Shown: one piece after another, positions 53,882 through 64,000 of the stretch | How positions within the stretch are numbered: the stretch's first letter is position 1 | Layout of the letters: each line of letters opens with the position of its first letter | NCBI GenBank assembly: GCA_032768795.1 | Contig: CP136490.1 | Span: 1,488,001-1,552,000, forward strand | Origin: Tremella fuciformis | Taxonomy: Eukaryota; Basidiomycota; Tremellomycetes; Tremellales; Tremellaceae | Length of the DNA stretch: 64,000 nt | Reading direction: 5' to 3' | Made by a program: the position numbers and the translations under genes | The notes under the pieces: model-generated | The model's input: only the letters and a program-made list of their open reading frames with translations | The model's database searches: none | What the model was told of the DNA's origin: nothing

Positions 53882-54359
53882 TGTGATGGTGGTCTAGCTG
53901 TATGTGCGTCGGCGCAAGACAAGATGGGGAGGCTGGCGACACAGTGGGTCTGGCAACCTCTTATACCCCACAGGACGTGGCGAGGACGACGGTTTTGCCA
54001 CCCAAGCACGTCTATGACGGCATAGTGCACAAGGCACGAAACCTTCCAACGGAAGAATATCGGCAATTAACGGCCATTCGAATTCCATCTCCGGGTGGCG
54101 ATAATTTGATCCCGTGTTCTCCCTCTGTTCTGTGTGTGTATGGGAGCGAGGGAGAGAGAGGGGATCAAATCCAAGTGGAAATGGACAACATCTCATTCCC
54201 ATTCCCCCTTTCATAACTGGATCGAATACCATTCCATGTCACTTTGACACGACCCCGGCCTCTCTCGTCTACCCTCGACCCCAATGAGACACCTCTCGAG
54301 GCGACCAGCAACCTCTGACACTACCGCACATACAGCGCAGAGCCGCGCAGGGACCGAGG
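53882..54359. other. Divergent spacer upstream of SNT1
   Basis: It carries the promoters of the small membrane protein (minus) and SNT1 (plus). A purine run (gagcgagggagagagagggga, about 54146-54166) and pyrimidine-rich sequence near 54260 are visible. No coding frame is supported. Confidence 0.45.
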
Positions 54360-57300
54360 ATGTATCCCGAGGCCGGTCCTTCGCGGCCGTCCCCTTATTC
54401 TCGGCCTGCCCCTAACGGTCCGAACTATAGAGGGCCCGCGAGGCGAGATGACTTCCCACCGCCCAGAAGCGAGCGCGACGACCGGCCAAACGGGTTTTCT
54501 CGCCCACAAGTAGGTACTGTAGGCTTATCTCCCAATCGACAAACTGACCAGCTGCAGTTCCCCAGTACACCCAATGGACGTACTCGAAGTCCGGTAAGAT
54601 CATCTTACAGGCCACCAATGGGTCTCAGCCGCACGCCATCGCCCCCTCGAAGACGTACACGTGATCCTAGAGACGACCGGGACGAACGACAAGGTTGGGG
54701 AGAATACAACCGATCCTTTGAGGCGAGGGAACGAGCAGCTCGTTCCGTCCGTGATTCATGGACGAATCGGCGCGATGATGACGTTCCACCTCCCAGGGCA
54801 GATCGACCGCCGCCGTCAGCGCCGACCAGTCGATATGTACCCCCTCAACATTCACCGCCAAGCGGTCCGAGGAGTTTGAATGGGCAGAGTCCGCCTTTCC
54901 CATCACAAGCCCGAATACCCTCAGGGCCGAAGATAGCCCCGGAAAGAGATGAGAGATCACCTTGGGAAGCAAGGGAAGGGGGGAGTAGACCGCATTCTGC
55001 TCGAGAGGCTCGACCATTCAACCGCCCACCTCCGCTCAATTCCTCCCCACGACAGCCCCTTAAGCAATTGTCGACGAGGTCATCTCCCGACCCGGCGACA
55101 CCTCGCGAGCCACGATCCATGCGAGGAACCTCCAGTCCCGAAACTCGTATGTTTGCAAACAGTCGACCGATTCCTGGCAAGGGAATCAAGACCGAGCCCG
55201 GAGAAGAGGATTTGGAAGAGGGCGAAGTGCTTTCTCCCACGAAGTCCGACCGCCCGAGATGGTATAGTGAACGGGCACCGTCATTGCCCCCAAGGCAAGA
55301 ACGCTGGATTCCGCCACGGCGCGAGTACAGACGACCATCGTCGCCACGAGCCGCTCCAACGCCGAGAAGAGTGGCAAGCGGGGAAGAACCGTTACGCATT
55401 GGTGCATCACCTCCAAAGCGCCCGCGAGCGCTCTCAGCGCGTCCCTCGACCCCGCCTGGCTTCCCACTCAGTCCGGTTCTTGATGCCAAACGTCGCTCTC
55501 TCGATGATCTTCAGCCGAGAATATCGCCCAAGAGCCAGATTCCGGACTTGCTGACTCTCAATGCTGCCGTCCAAGCCGATGAGGTTGAGCGTCCGACAAG
55601 TCCAGTAGATGCACCTCCAACGGATTCTCAACACTTGACGATTTCTATACCGCCGCCAAGAGACACCAGGAGAGCATCGAGTGTGCCCTTGTCTGCAACA
55701 TCGCGACCTGCAACCCCTGCATTTCCGCCGCCAGACTATACTCGAAGGCCGTCAACGCCCCCGAAGGATGTTCAGAAGGATACAGCTCTACTGAGTCTCG
55801 ATATGAAGCCAATATTGCCTACACCGAACGAAGCGGTAATAGCATCTTCGCTCCTGCTTTCTGGACGCGACGAGCAAGTACAGGAACCAGAGAAACCAGC
55901 GATCGTGGCTCAGAGTGTCGAGGAGACCTCGTCGCCTGCACCGTCATACCAAGCAGTCGATGAGCTCCCGGAGGCGACATCTGCGGGACCAGCTGCGTCT
56001 TCACCGTCAGCCAAAAGGAATTCGATGGAGCGAGAAGATGCACCACAAGAACAGGCTACAGAAGGGGAGTCCCCGCCGGTTGTTGAGCCTCCTTCTCTCC
56101 GGATCGAGGCACTCGATGCGCCCGTCACGGAAGCGCCGCCGATCAGCCCGAATATTGACGCAGTCACTGCCGAAGTTGCAGTCGAGCTTGAGCAGCCAGT
56201 TGACGCAGAGGCGCTTTCTCCAGGCGCGGTGGAGGCGGGAGCGACTTTGTCCAAGGAAGCAAAACCCGAACCCGCCGCGTTGCTCAATGGAGACGTTTCT
56301 GACGCGCCGATACCGCCGGTGTCACCGCTATCTCGTCGCACGATTGCTGAGCGCCGTGCTGTCCAGCTGCCTCCGACCCCGCAACCGCTCTCATCGCCAT
56401 TCGTGGGCAAGATTCTCAAGGGCTCTCTGGCTACGTTCGATTCAGGGCAGGAGAGCTCTGATCTGGAGACCGAGCTTCGCATAGTCGCGATCGATGGCGA
56501 GATTGCGTCCGAGGGGGATCTAGCGCCGAACCAGTCTCTCCTGGCCGTGATTCAGAAAGAAGAGCTCGGGACGCCGAACATCGACAGCGTCATCGAGTGG
56601 AATGCCGCTGCTGCTCCGAAGATCATTGCCCGAGTGGACTCGCCTGGCCCGTGGGTCATACATGAGGATCTGGACGATATACCTGAACTCGAAGGCCTCT
56701 CCAATCTTCTGCTGAAGCAAGAAGGGCTGCGCAAGGAGCGTGATACTCAGAATGCCTCGGAATATCTGCGCTTGTACGAGGCTTGGCGGACCACGTGTCA
56801 ACGGCTCACGATGATGATGGAGGCACGGGGACCCGCGCCACAAGACCTCTTCGACTATCCTCCTCCAGACGACGACGAGCTGCAACCTCTCGCCCCACTG
56901 GCGACCCCTATCACGGAGGAAGTCTCGAGGGGACGAGGTGGCCGAGCTCTCCGTGGAGAGTACATCAATTCCGAGGCTCAGCTCAACGCTGTTCTTGCCC
57001 TGTCAGCCGAGGAAGTCGCCAACGACCCAGAGGAGCGCGCACGACATGCTGCGGCACTCATCCCAGACATGCTGCCATTTGATGGTTACCGCCTCCAATA
57101 CGATGACGACAACGACCTCGTAACCGACCCGATGGAGATGTACGACTTTGCCGATGTCCGCGCACCTGTCTGGACTGATAGCGAGCGCGAGACCTTTCGG
57201 CGCAAGTTTATCTCCAACTCTCAAGCTGGCAACGCGAAGAACTTTGGCAAGATCGCGGAGGCGATACCTGACAAGACGGCACCCGAATGTGTACAGTTCT

Positions 57301-58898
57301 ACTACAGTACCAAGAAGGAGGTCGACTACAAGCGCTTACGTGTTGGTGGAGCCAAGCGAGCTGTGCCGGAAGGAAAGAAGAGCGCAAAGAGTCTGTTGGG
57401 CGATCTCAACGCGCAAAAACCGGCCGCGAAGCAGGGAGCCAATGTGGCAGGGAAGAGCGTCATCACCCCTGCCCGTCGACCCGCTACTCCTGCTGCGAAG
57501 ACGACAGATTCAGGGGACACACCTGCTCCAACGGAGAAGGACAAGGAGAAGCCAAGATCTCGACCTGGTCCGAAACGGCGCCGAGTCAGCACTACCCCTG
57601 ATGTTAAAGCGATAGCCGTGGGATCTGCTGCTCCCGCTGGCGAAGCCGTACCTGCCGAACCCGGCTCGCCGATAAGGCGATCTGGAAAGAAGAGACGTAC
57701 CGCCACGGCCCCTTCGACGGCTGTTGACGATGGCGTACCTTTGACCGAAGGCGCGCCCACGATCACGCCGGTATCCGACAAGCCTCGTCGACCAGGGACG
57801 AATTCCTATTGGTCCGTGGAGGAGAAGAAGAAGCTCGAGGAGCTTATCGGTATTCACAAGGACGACTATCGAGCCATCGCCCTGGGTCTGGGCGGGGCGA
57901 AGTCTGAGAAGCAAGTGACCAACTTCATCCGCGCTTTGGCAAAGAAGCAAATGGCAGCCGAATACAATGGTCACATGGCGCCCGAGGTCGACGAGATACG
58001 GCTCTCTCAAGTCGATTCTTCGCTCGTTACAGGCAGCCCAGTTACTATGGCTCCACGAGCTGGACGATCGATCTACAATGTCTATCCTCTTGATCGCGCT
58101 TCTCAGCCCAGGATGGGTGTCTTCCCATCGGCAATTTCTACTGGCCCCGTTGCGCCATCCCCGCCCAACCAGGTTGAGTCTCCGATCCGAACTGTATCGC
58201 GACCGGGAGGCATGAACATCGCCAGTCTGCTCAACGATGACTCACATGTGCCTTCAAAGACTCAAGCTGCCCCGGTTGGCGATGTCGATTCAGACGCGAC
58301 CGATGACGATGAAGCTGTGCCCAAGCAGCTTGACCTGTCTGGCCCTCCGCCGCAACGCCCTGATCTTGACCGGTACCGCAGCTCCACTACTTCGGCGTTC
58401 TACGACAAGTCCGCCGCGCCTTGGCCGGAAAAGTATTATCCTTCCGGTCCGCCACGAGCCGCTACTGCGGGGCCACCTGCTCACACCCATCCTCACTCCG
58501 GACAGCCGTACGTGTCGGCCTATTCCAGTCCGCATCAATCTTGGCAGTCCAGTGCAGTGCGAGAGCCTCCTGTGGCCCGATCGCAGACTCAGCCGCCCAT
58601 GGGAGTCTTTAACGGCTCGTATCGATCACAGGCCGACAGGCCCTATGTTCCGCCTGCGAATCCGTATGGCGAATGGCGTTCCTATCCGCCTCCTCAACAT
58701 AGTCAGCACGTGCAACGCCCGCTCTCCCACGCCCATGCCAACGGCACCGCTTCATCTCTGCCTCCTATACACCCAACCTCGGGATACCCAGCATCCACCA
58801 GTATACCACCGCCTCAACCACCATCTGCTAGAGAGACTGATAGGGACAGGGCGAGTCTGCCTCCCCCTCCCCCGCCTCAAGGGAACCTGAATCCGTAA
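54360..58898 (+). CDS. SNT1: Snt1-like SANT domain corepressor (NCoR/SMRT type)
   Basis: One very long frame starting at 54360 and ending with TAA at 58896-58898, about 1496 aa after removal of a probable frame-neutral intron at 54510-54557 (GTAGGT...CTGACCAGCTGCAG, 48 nt). Snt1 is the SANT platform of the Set3 histone deacetylase complex. The first SANT, near residue 920, has VWTDSERETFRRKFISN, NFGKIAEAIPDKTAPECVQF and YYSTKKEVDYK. The second, near 1132, has SYWSVEEKKKLEELI and DYRAIALGLGGAKSEKQV. The N-terminal 800 residues are Pro/Ser/Arg rich and disordered; the C-terminal part is Pro/Tyr/His rich. Because the intron is a multiple of three, retention changes only 16 residues. The order and spacing of the two SANT domains are the key evidence. 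Confidence 0.9.
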   Translation: MYPEAGPSRPSPYSRPAPNGPNYRGPARRDDFPPPRSERDDRPNGFSRPQVGTVGLSPNRQTDQLQFPSTPNGRTRSPVRSSYRPPMGLSRTPSPPRRRTRDPRDDRDERQGWGEYNRSFEARERAARSVRDSWTNRRDDDVPPPRADRPPPSAPTSRYVPPQHSPPSGPRSLNGQSPPFPSQARIPSGPKIAPERDERSPWEAREGGSRPHSAREARPFNRPPPLNSSPRQPLKQLSTRSSPDPATPREPRSMRGTSSPETRMFANSRPIPGKGIKTEPGEEDLEEGEVLSPTKSDRPRWYSERAPSLPPRQERWIPPRREYRRPSSPRAAPTPRRVASGEEPLRIGASPPKRPRALSARPSTPPGFPLSPVLDAKRRSLDDLQPRISPKSQIPDLLTLNAAVQADEVERPTSPVDAPPTDSQHLTISIPPPRDTRRASSVPLSATSRPATPAFPPPDYTRRPSTPPKDVQKDTALLSLDMKPILPTPNEAVIASSLLLSGRDEQVQEPEKPAIVAQSVEETSSPAPSYQAVDELPEATSAGPAASSPSAKRNSMEREDAPQEQATEGESPPVVEPPSLRIEALDAPVTEAPPISPNIDAVTAEVAVELEQPVDAEALSPGAVEAGATLSKEAKPEPAALLNGDVSDAPIPPVSPLSRRTIAERRAVQLPPTPQPLSSPFVGKILKGSLATFDSGQESSDLETELRIVAIDGEIASEGDLAPNQSLLAVIQKEELGTPNIDSVIEWNAAAAPKIIARVDSPGPWVIHEDLDDIPELEGLSNLLLKQEGLRKERDTQNASEYLRLYEAWRTTCQRLTMMMEARGPAPQDLFDYPPPDDDELQPLAPLATPITEEVSRGRGGRALRGEYINSEAQLNAVLALSAEEVANDPEERARHAAALIPDMLPFDGYRLQYDDDNDLVTDPMEMYDFADVRAPVWTDSERETFRRKFISNSQAGNAKNFGKIAEAIPDKTAPECVQFYYSTKKEVDYKRLRVGGAKRAVPEGKKSAKSLLGDLNAQKPAAKQGANVAGKSVITPARRPATPAAKTTDSGDTPAPTEKDKEKPRSRPGPKRRRVSTTPDVKAIAVGSAAPAGEAVPAEPGSPIRRSGKKRRTATAPSTAVDDGVPLTEGAPTITPVSDKPRRPGTNSYWSVEEKKKLEELIGIHKDDYRAIALGLGGAKSEKQVTNFIRALAKKQMAAEYNGHMAPEVDEIRLSQVDSSLVTGSPVTMAPRAGRSIYNVYPLDRASQPRMGVFPSAISTGPVAPSPPNQVESPIRTVSRPGGMNIASLLNDDSHVPSKTQAAPVGDVDSDATDDDEAVPKQLDLSGPPPQRPDLDRYRSSTTSAFYDKSAAPWPEKYYPSGPPRAATAGPPAHTHPHSGQPYVSAYSSPHQSWQSSAVREPPVARSQTQPPMGVFNGSYRSQADRPYVPPANPYGEWRSYPPPQHSQHVQRPLSHAHANGTASSLPPIHPTSGYPASTSIPPPQPPSARETDRDRASLPPPPPPQGNLNP

Positions 58899-59194
58899 AA
58901 TGTTGCTAGAAGGGAACTTGGTCCGGGACGTTTGGATGACACTTTGGCTCTTGCAATTGTTGTATCGAGTAGAGAAGCACCATGCTACATGCAGCACACG
59001 CCCAGCGCGTTGTCACCTGGATCCATGATCCCGTCGATGGGACTTTTCCGTATGTCGTGATTGGAGGATCGCGGTGGTGGAGGTCGACCAGGGGTTCAGG
59101 CGTCTTTCAGGACGCGTCCATCGAGTGTCCGGACCGTCTTATGACTGTGAATGGTGGCATCTTGCGGTCATTCAGCAGTTGTGTGCGCATCAGG

Positions 59195-61174
59195 ATGCCG
59201 AAAGCACGCGCAGTGTCGCCGGCTGGGTCGGTCTACAGCGTCTCCTCGTCGTCCGATGTCGAGGAATACAAGCCAGACTCGCCTTCCAAGAAACGCAAAC
59301 GCTCGTCTGGGGTGACCAAGCGGTTGGCCAAAGTCTCAGCTGCGAAGTTGGCTAAAGGCTCTCTCAACGACCTGGAGGATCTACCGAGCGGAGGACCATC
59401 CATCGTGCGCCCTCATGCGGCGTCGTACCATTCGGTTGCGGACGTGGCGGCAGCACAGGAGGATGTGCTGGCATGGTTTGACAGTGTCAGGTGAGGCGAC
59501 GCCGTTCGGTCAGGCGTAGCTGAGAGCAGGGACAAGCGCGGTATGCCGTGGCGCAAGCCCTTGGCGTCGAGCATGGAAGAACGAGCGCAGCGCGCATACG
59601 AAGTGGGCCGAAGCTTGGGCAGAGTAGGGGGGTGGGGCTGATGAGCAGATCTGGGTCTCGGAGGTCATGCTACAGCAGACGCAGGTCTCTACGGTCATTG
59701 CGTACTGGAAAAAGTGGATAGAGCGATGGCCGACTATCGCTGATCTCGCCACGGCGGACATCGAAAAGGTCAACGCTGCTTGGCGTAACTCCCTTGTCTG
59801 TCTGAGGACCAGTGGGGCTGATGACCAGGAGGGTTGGGGTATTATCGAAGAGCCAGGAGCCTCCTGGCTGGCGCCAAAACGGTCATGGGCAACGTCAAGT
59901 ACAAAGGTCCGTCTCGTCTCTCTCGGCGGCCAAGCACTGGCTGATTGCAGGTCGGCTGCCAGATGTGCCAGAGGTCTTGGAGAAGGAGATCGACGGGATT
60001 GGGCGGTACACCGCGGGCGCCATCACGTCGATGGCGTATGGTGCGCGGGCGCCTATCGTCTGTGTCCCCCTTCTGCCGGTGCAGAATGGAGCTCACCGCT
60101 CTCAGGTCGATGGGAATGTGCACCGACTGGTCACACGCCTACTGGCTATACATGCCCCTCAAGCTGCACCAGCGACCATCAAAGCACTCTGGGCGGCTGC
60201 GGAAGAGCTCATACAGCATCTGCCTGACAGAGAGGGTGTTGCGGGAGACTGGAACCAGGTAAGACTTTGCCCATGCAGTGCAGCTGACAAAACTGATGAC
60301 AAGGCATTGATGGAGCTCGGCAGCCAAGTCTGCAAGCCTGTAGGGCCAGAGTGTTCTGCCTGTCCACTACAGTCGAAATGCAAGGCGTACGCCGAGGTAG
60401 ATGTCACATATAGTTGTGTGGCAGTGCTGAGTCGCAGCTTTCCGCTGGTCCTGTCAAGCCTGATGGGGATGAATGCGGCCTGTGCGTGCCGATACCCTCT
60501 TCGACGCCGGACCAGCATACCCTCCCCAGCGTCATGGTCTTCCCGATGCGCAAGGAGAAGAAGACGTCAAGGGAAGAGGAGGAGCTGGTCAGCATTATCG
60601 AATGGCGATCTGCTACGTCTTCTGCTTCAAGACGGTGGCTCTTCGTCAAACGTCCTGAAAAAGGTAGGCATGGATCCACATGTGCGAGGAGCCGTATTGA
60701 CACCAAGGACTGCTTGCCGGGCTGTTCGAGCCCCTATCTCATCCGATTCCTACGGGTTCTACCACCGAAAGCCGGCGTACGGCAAGCTTGGAGCAGCTGC
60801 AAGCAGCCATCGAGGGCATTCCGGACGAGCCAAGCGTTCGCCAAGCCTCGGCCGTACCGCACATCTTCAGCCACATCAACATGGTCTACCACCCCGTCCA
60901 TCTGACCTTCACGACCAACGCCCCAGATCCCCCCGGTCTGCAGCAAGACCGCGCCGTGTGGCTTGACGACCAGGGCGTAGAACATGCCAACGTCGGGACC
61001 GGGGTCAAGAAGGTTTGGGCCGCCGTGTTCGGTAAATGGGGGTCCTTCGAAGTGCCTGCTGGAGCCATCGCACCCATCAAAAAGTCGAAAAAAGCAAAGG
61101 TTGCAGAAGAGAAGGCGGAGGGGAAGATCGTGAAACGGATCATGATGCCCCTGATGCCTCATCGCGTGGCTTGA
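59195..61174 (+). CDS. MYH1: A/G-specific adenine DNA glycosylase (MutY homologue)
   Basis: Exons are 59195-59490, 59530-59602, 59649-59784, 59829-59906, 59951-60057, 60106-60258, 60304-60396, 60438-60663 and 60708-61174, giving 542 aa. The enzyme removes adenine opposite 8-oxoguanine. Seen in order: MPWRKP; VWVSEVMLQQTQVSTVIAYW (split over exons); GLGYYRRARSLLAGAK; the helix-hairpin-helix GIGRYTAGAI; VDGNVHR with the catalytic Asp; and the iron-sulfur ligands C-x6-C-x2-C-x5-C (CKPVGPECSACPLQSKC). A C-terminal MutT-like domain follows, ending KKAKVAEEKAEGK. Residues 1-70 are Ser/Lys rich. The ATG at 59195 was chosen; an upstream ATG (58982) in the same frame would add 71 residues. Nine exons with consistent phases support the model. 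Confidence 0.93.
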
Positions 61175-61760
61175 TGATCGTGCCTGCCGTGCTTGGGAGT
61201 CTGGACGCCGGGCTTCTTGCCAAGCTTGCAGTGTCTACGATGCATAGGCGTCTCGGGGAGACGGCAGCCATGGGATGCTATACTTCACAGTGCTTACCTA
61301 AGGGAGATAGATCGGCAACGCAAGACATGGCTATGTTGGCGCACGGACATCAATACGGGCACGCAGCCCGTCTTGTTCCGTTGCCGAGACAATCGACATG
61401 TGGCGCACATCGGTCATGATGCTAATTCCGTGCTCATCAGCTAGCCCGCACCCACGGTACACTATGCGACGAGTCCGCTCGGACCATAGGTCCCAGAAAT
61501 GGTACCAAGGGGTCACCCTGTGCCTGACCCTTCATGCTTCACTGGACGCCAACATCAATCCATCGCTATCGCCACCATCACCTGTTTTGCGTAGATTGAC
61601 GGTCTGTGGGTCTTTACCGAATACGGCTGACGCCCGACGGGCGTAGATATAGGACCCGCCGCCATGAGGTGCCCACCTGGCATGACTGAATACTGACTTG
61701 ACAACGACTGTCAGCGACTGTCAAGCTTTGACATCAGTCCCGAAATCTGCAGTGGTGAAA
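61175..61760. other. Intergenic between MutY and sugar porter 2
   Basis: About 590 bases. It contains the MutY 3' flank and the porter promoter; no TATA box, tRNA or repeat was recognised, and only shadow-like short frames occur. Confidence 0.45.
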
Positions 61761-63757
61761 ATGGGCGGGTTCGACTATCATGTAATCCCAAGTGAGTACC
61801 CCAGCTCGAGTGGTCTGCTAGGCCGAAGCTTACGCTCAAGATAATACCAACCGGTCATGGTGGCTCGATAGGGGTCTGCGCGTCAACGTTCTGCATTGGT
61901 GAGGTGCCTCCAGTTCAGACGGGCTTGAGGCTGATCTGGCCAGTATGGGATGCTGTCTCGCCCCGTTCTACCTGGTGAGTGGCTGGTCGTGATCGGCGTT
62001 GGACTGCTGCTGACGAACAGGGATGTGTGTCTTTGCTGAGGAATCGGAGCAAGAACTCCGCTGATATTCGCAGACGACCAGTCCCTCCTGACTGGCCTGC
62101 AGGCCGTACCCTCCTGGAATGACTACTTTCACTCGCCCACCGGCAACCGTCTCGGCCTGATCACTGCCTCGCTCTTCATGCCCTCCCTGATCTTCTGTTT
62201 CGTCGGCGGCTTCGTCGCCAACGTGTGGGGTCGCAGGCCATGCATCTTCACTGGCAACGCCCTGCTTGTCATTGGTGCCATCCTCAATGCGCTCGCGCAA
62301 AACGAGGGGCAGTTCATTGGCGGTCGCGTTATACTTGGTGCTGGCGGCGCCATGATCAAAGTCGCCGCTCCTGCGCTCAACCAGGAGATCGCTCACCCTC
62401 GACTTCGCCCGGTCCTAGGTGCCCTCTATTACTCGTGCTACTACACCGGATCCATCTTGAGCTCGTGGCTGTGTGTTGCGGCACTGTTCATCCACGGCAA
62501 TAGGGGGTGGCGCTTCACTGCGATGTTCCAGATTGTCGGGCCGATCATCTCCAGTACGATCCTCTTCTTTGCGCCTGAATCGCCTCGAGTGAGCTCTTGA
62601 CGAATGTTGATCTTGAGGTGGTCAGGGCTGACGAGCAGTACCATGTGAAGAAGGGTAATGCCGATCTCGCCCACACTATCTTGTCAAAGTACCACGCCAA
62701 CGGCTTTAGCGGCGACGAGCTCGTCAATTTCGAGATGACCGAGATCAAGCTTGCCCTCGCTGCCGAGACAGCTGGAACTCGCGCCTCGTACCGAGATTTC
62801 TTCAGGACGCGAGGCAACCTCAAGCGTCTACTGGCGTGCGTCACGCTTGGGCTCGGTGCCAACTGGGTCGGCAACGGTCTCGTCTCGTAGTGAGTCTACC
62901 CAAATCTCATGGACTCTGATGAGACCTGGTTGACAAGGCAGCTATCTCGCGCCAGTGCTGCGCTCCGTCGGCGTGTATAGCTCGCTCAACATTACGTGCA
63001 TCAACGCGGGTCTCGCCATGTGGAACCTCGTTGTCGCTGTCATCGGCTCGCTGTGTTCGGAGCGGTTCGGTCGCCGGCCCATGTTCTTCACGTCTATGAC
63101 TATCATGTTTGTGTGCTATTCGATCGTCATGGCTCTCAGCGGTGTCTTCGCTCAGCAGGGTCGTCAGGCCGCTGGGCTCGCTGTGATTCCGTTCTTGTAC
63201 CTGTGTGTCTCTCTTGAGTCCGGCACACAGGACCTGGGCTGATGAACAGGTTCTACGGCGGATACTCGCTGGCCTGGACGCCGCTGCCATACCTCTACGT
63301 TACCGAGATCATGCCGTATTCCCTACGAACCAAAGGTCTTGCCATCTACACCATCTTCAACCAGCTGGGCAGTGAGCAATCCCTCTTCCCAGCCATGATA
63401 GTCCCAACCTGACAACCAGACGCATTCAACCAGTTCGTCAACCCCGTTGCGCTCTCTCAACTGACATGGAAGTGAGTGGACAACTTTTCGTATGGATCAT
63501 TATCTGATTGCAGATACTACGCCGTCTACCTGGGAGCACTGCTCATCATTTCCCTGCTCATCTTCTTCTTCTTCCCTGAGACCAAGAACCTCTCACTCGA
63601 AGCCATCACCTACGTCTTCGACCACGACATCAAGCATGCGCGCTCAAAGGCCGTCGCTGAGTTGCACGGCGCAGGAGGCGATGAAACGGAGATGACCAAG
63701 GAGGATAGCTGGGACAAGCAGTCGCAGGGACACCCTTACGGCTCGGAAAGGGCTTAG
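61761..63757 (+). CDS. MFS sugar transporter 2 (LAC12-like)
   Basis: Exons are 61761-61791, 61841-61898, 61944-61974, 62021-62024, 62074-62588, 62618-62889, 62942-63202, 63250-63371, 63420-63471 and 63514-63757, giving 529 aa. Sugar-porter marks are LGYDQSLLTGLQ in TM1, GGFVANVWGRRP, ERFGRRPMFF, NQFVNPVAL and FFPETKNLSLEA. The fourth exon is only 4 nt (GGAT). It is needed to build the conserved G-Y-D after TM1, because splicing exon 3 straight to exon 5 gives an early stop. PESPRVVR replaces the usual PESPRWLV, a small change in the hinge loop. It is a paralogue of the porter at 24359-26052 and stands apart from the cluster. Confidence 0.88.
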
Positions 63758-64000
63758 AGCCCCTTGCAGACCATAGCATACAGCCCTCATTGACGATGTG
63801 AACCTAGGAAATCTTCGTAATGCAGCGGCATGAGGATAGCATGCCAAAGAGCTTTACGCGCGTCATCTGCCGATGACATCCCTTGCCTGTCAAACATAGC
63901 ATTCTCGCCCAGTGCCACTCTGCCACCGACACGAGCTGACCCCTCTCACCAGACAGAAGATGATTCGCTTTCCATAGATGCATTCATCCATTGACGGCTG
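63758..64000. other. 3' flank, nothing recognised
   Basis: The last 240 bases after the porter stop contain no frame or signal that I can support. Confidence 0.4.

Noticed and set aside
1..64000. tRNA genes, CRISPR arrays and transposase or reverse transcriptase genes
   Set aside because: I looked for cloverleaf-like boxes, regular spaced repeats and DDE or RT motifs and found none. A tRNAscan or repeat search could still find weak cases.

Overview
The window is nuclear DNA of a basidiomycete yeast, most likely a tremellomycete. It is gene dense, with about 30 protein genes in 64 kb on both strands. Almost every gene is cut by several very short introns, mostly 35 to 65 nt, that start GTGAGT, GTAAGT or GTCAGT and carry a CTGAY or CTAAY branch motif only a few bases before the AG. 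The proteins are fungal: DASH Dad2, Rad2, Bdp1, an Hst3/Hst4 sirtuin, Gcn5, Rsc7, Snt1 and Zn2Cys6 regulators. A dispersed 5S rRNA gene fits the same assignment. Species cannot be fixed from sequence alone. All exon borders were placed by hand from frame, splice signals and remembered family motifs. Nothing was searched.

Left arm, 0.8 to 18.5 kb: conserved housekeeping genes. DAD2 and RAD2 (XPG) share a divergent promoter, and NDUFB8 (complex I) and BDP1 (TFIIIB) share another. They are followed by a sirtuin, an R3H/SUZ RNA-binding protein and GCN5 (SAGA acetyltransferase with bromodomain).

Middle, 18.7 to 32 kb: an accessory block that looks like a catabolic gene cluster. It holds a quinone-reductase-like MDR enzyme, an MFS drug/polyamine-type transporter, an amidohydrolase, a sugar porter, two Gfo/Idh/MocA oxidoreductases and a Zn2Cys6 transcription factor. 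The intergenic spacers carry repeated CGGATAAAT (GATA-type) motifs and a CGG-N8-CCG palindrome. The substrate is unknown.

Right arm, 32.3 to 64 kb: a 5S rRNA gene, two small orphan genes, a spartin/senescence-domain protein, a mitochondrial enoyl-CoA hydratase, RSC7, an RCK2-type kinase, a proteasome assembly chaperone 4, a Tim17-family-like membrane protein, an AlkB-type dioxygenase, a two-TM miniprotein, SNT1, a MutY glycosylase and a second sugar porter. Two genes here, at 41.4-43.1 kb (-) and 48.2-49.6 kb (+), are unrecognised but clearly related to each other. They share a C-W-x-C-x6-Y-x2-C-x2-F-G-A motif and an intron at the same site, so they define an undescribed family.

Notable gene-structure features are five GC-AG introns, a probable 4-nt micro-exon, an apparent 22-nt intron, and one transporter junction that does not resolve with a normal donor. 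No tRNA, CRISPR array or complete transposon was seen.
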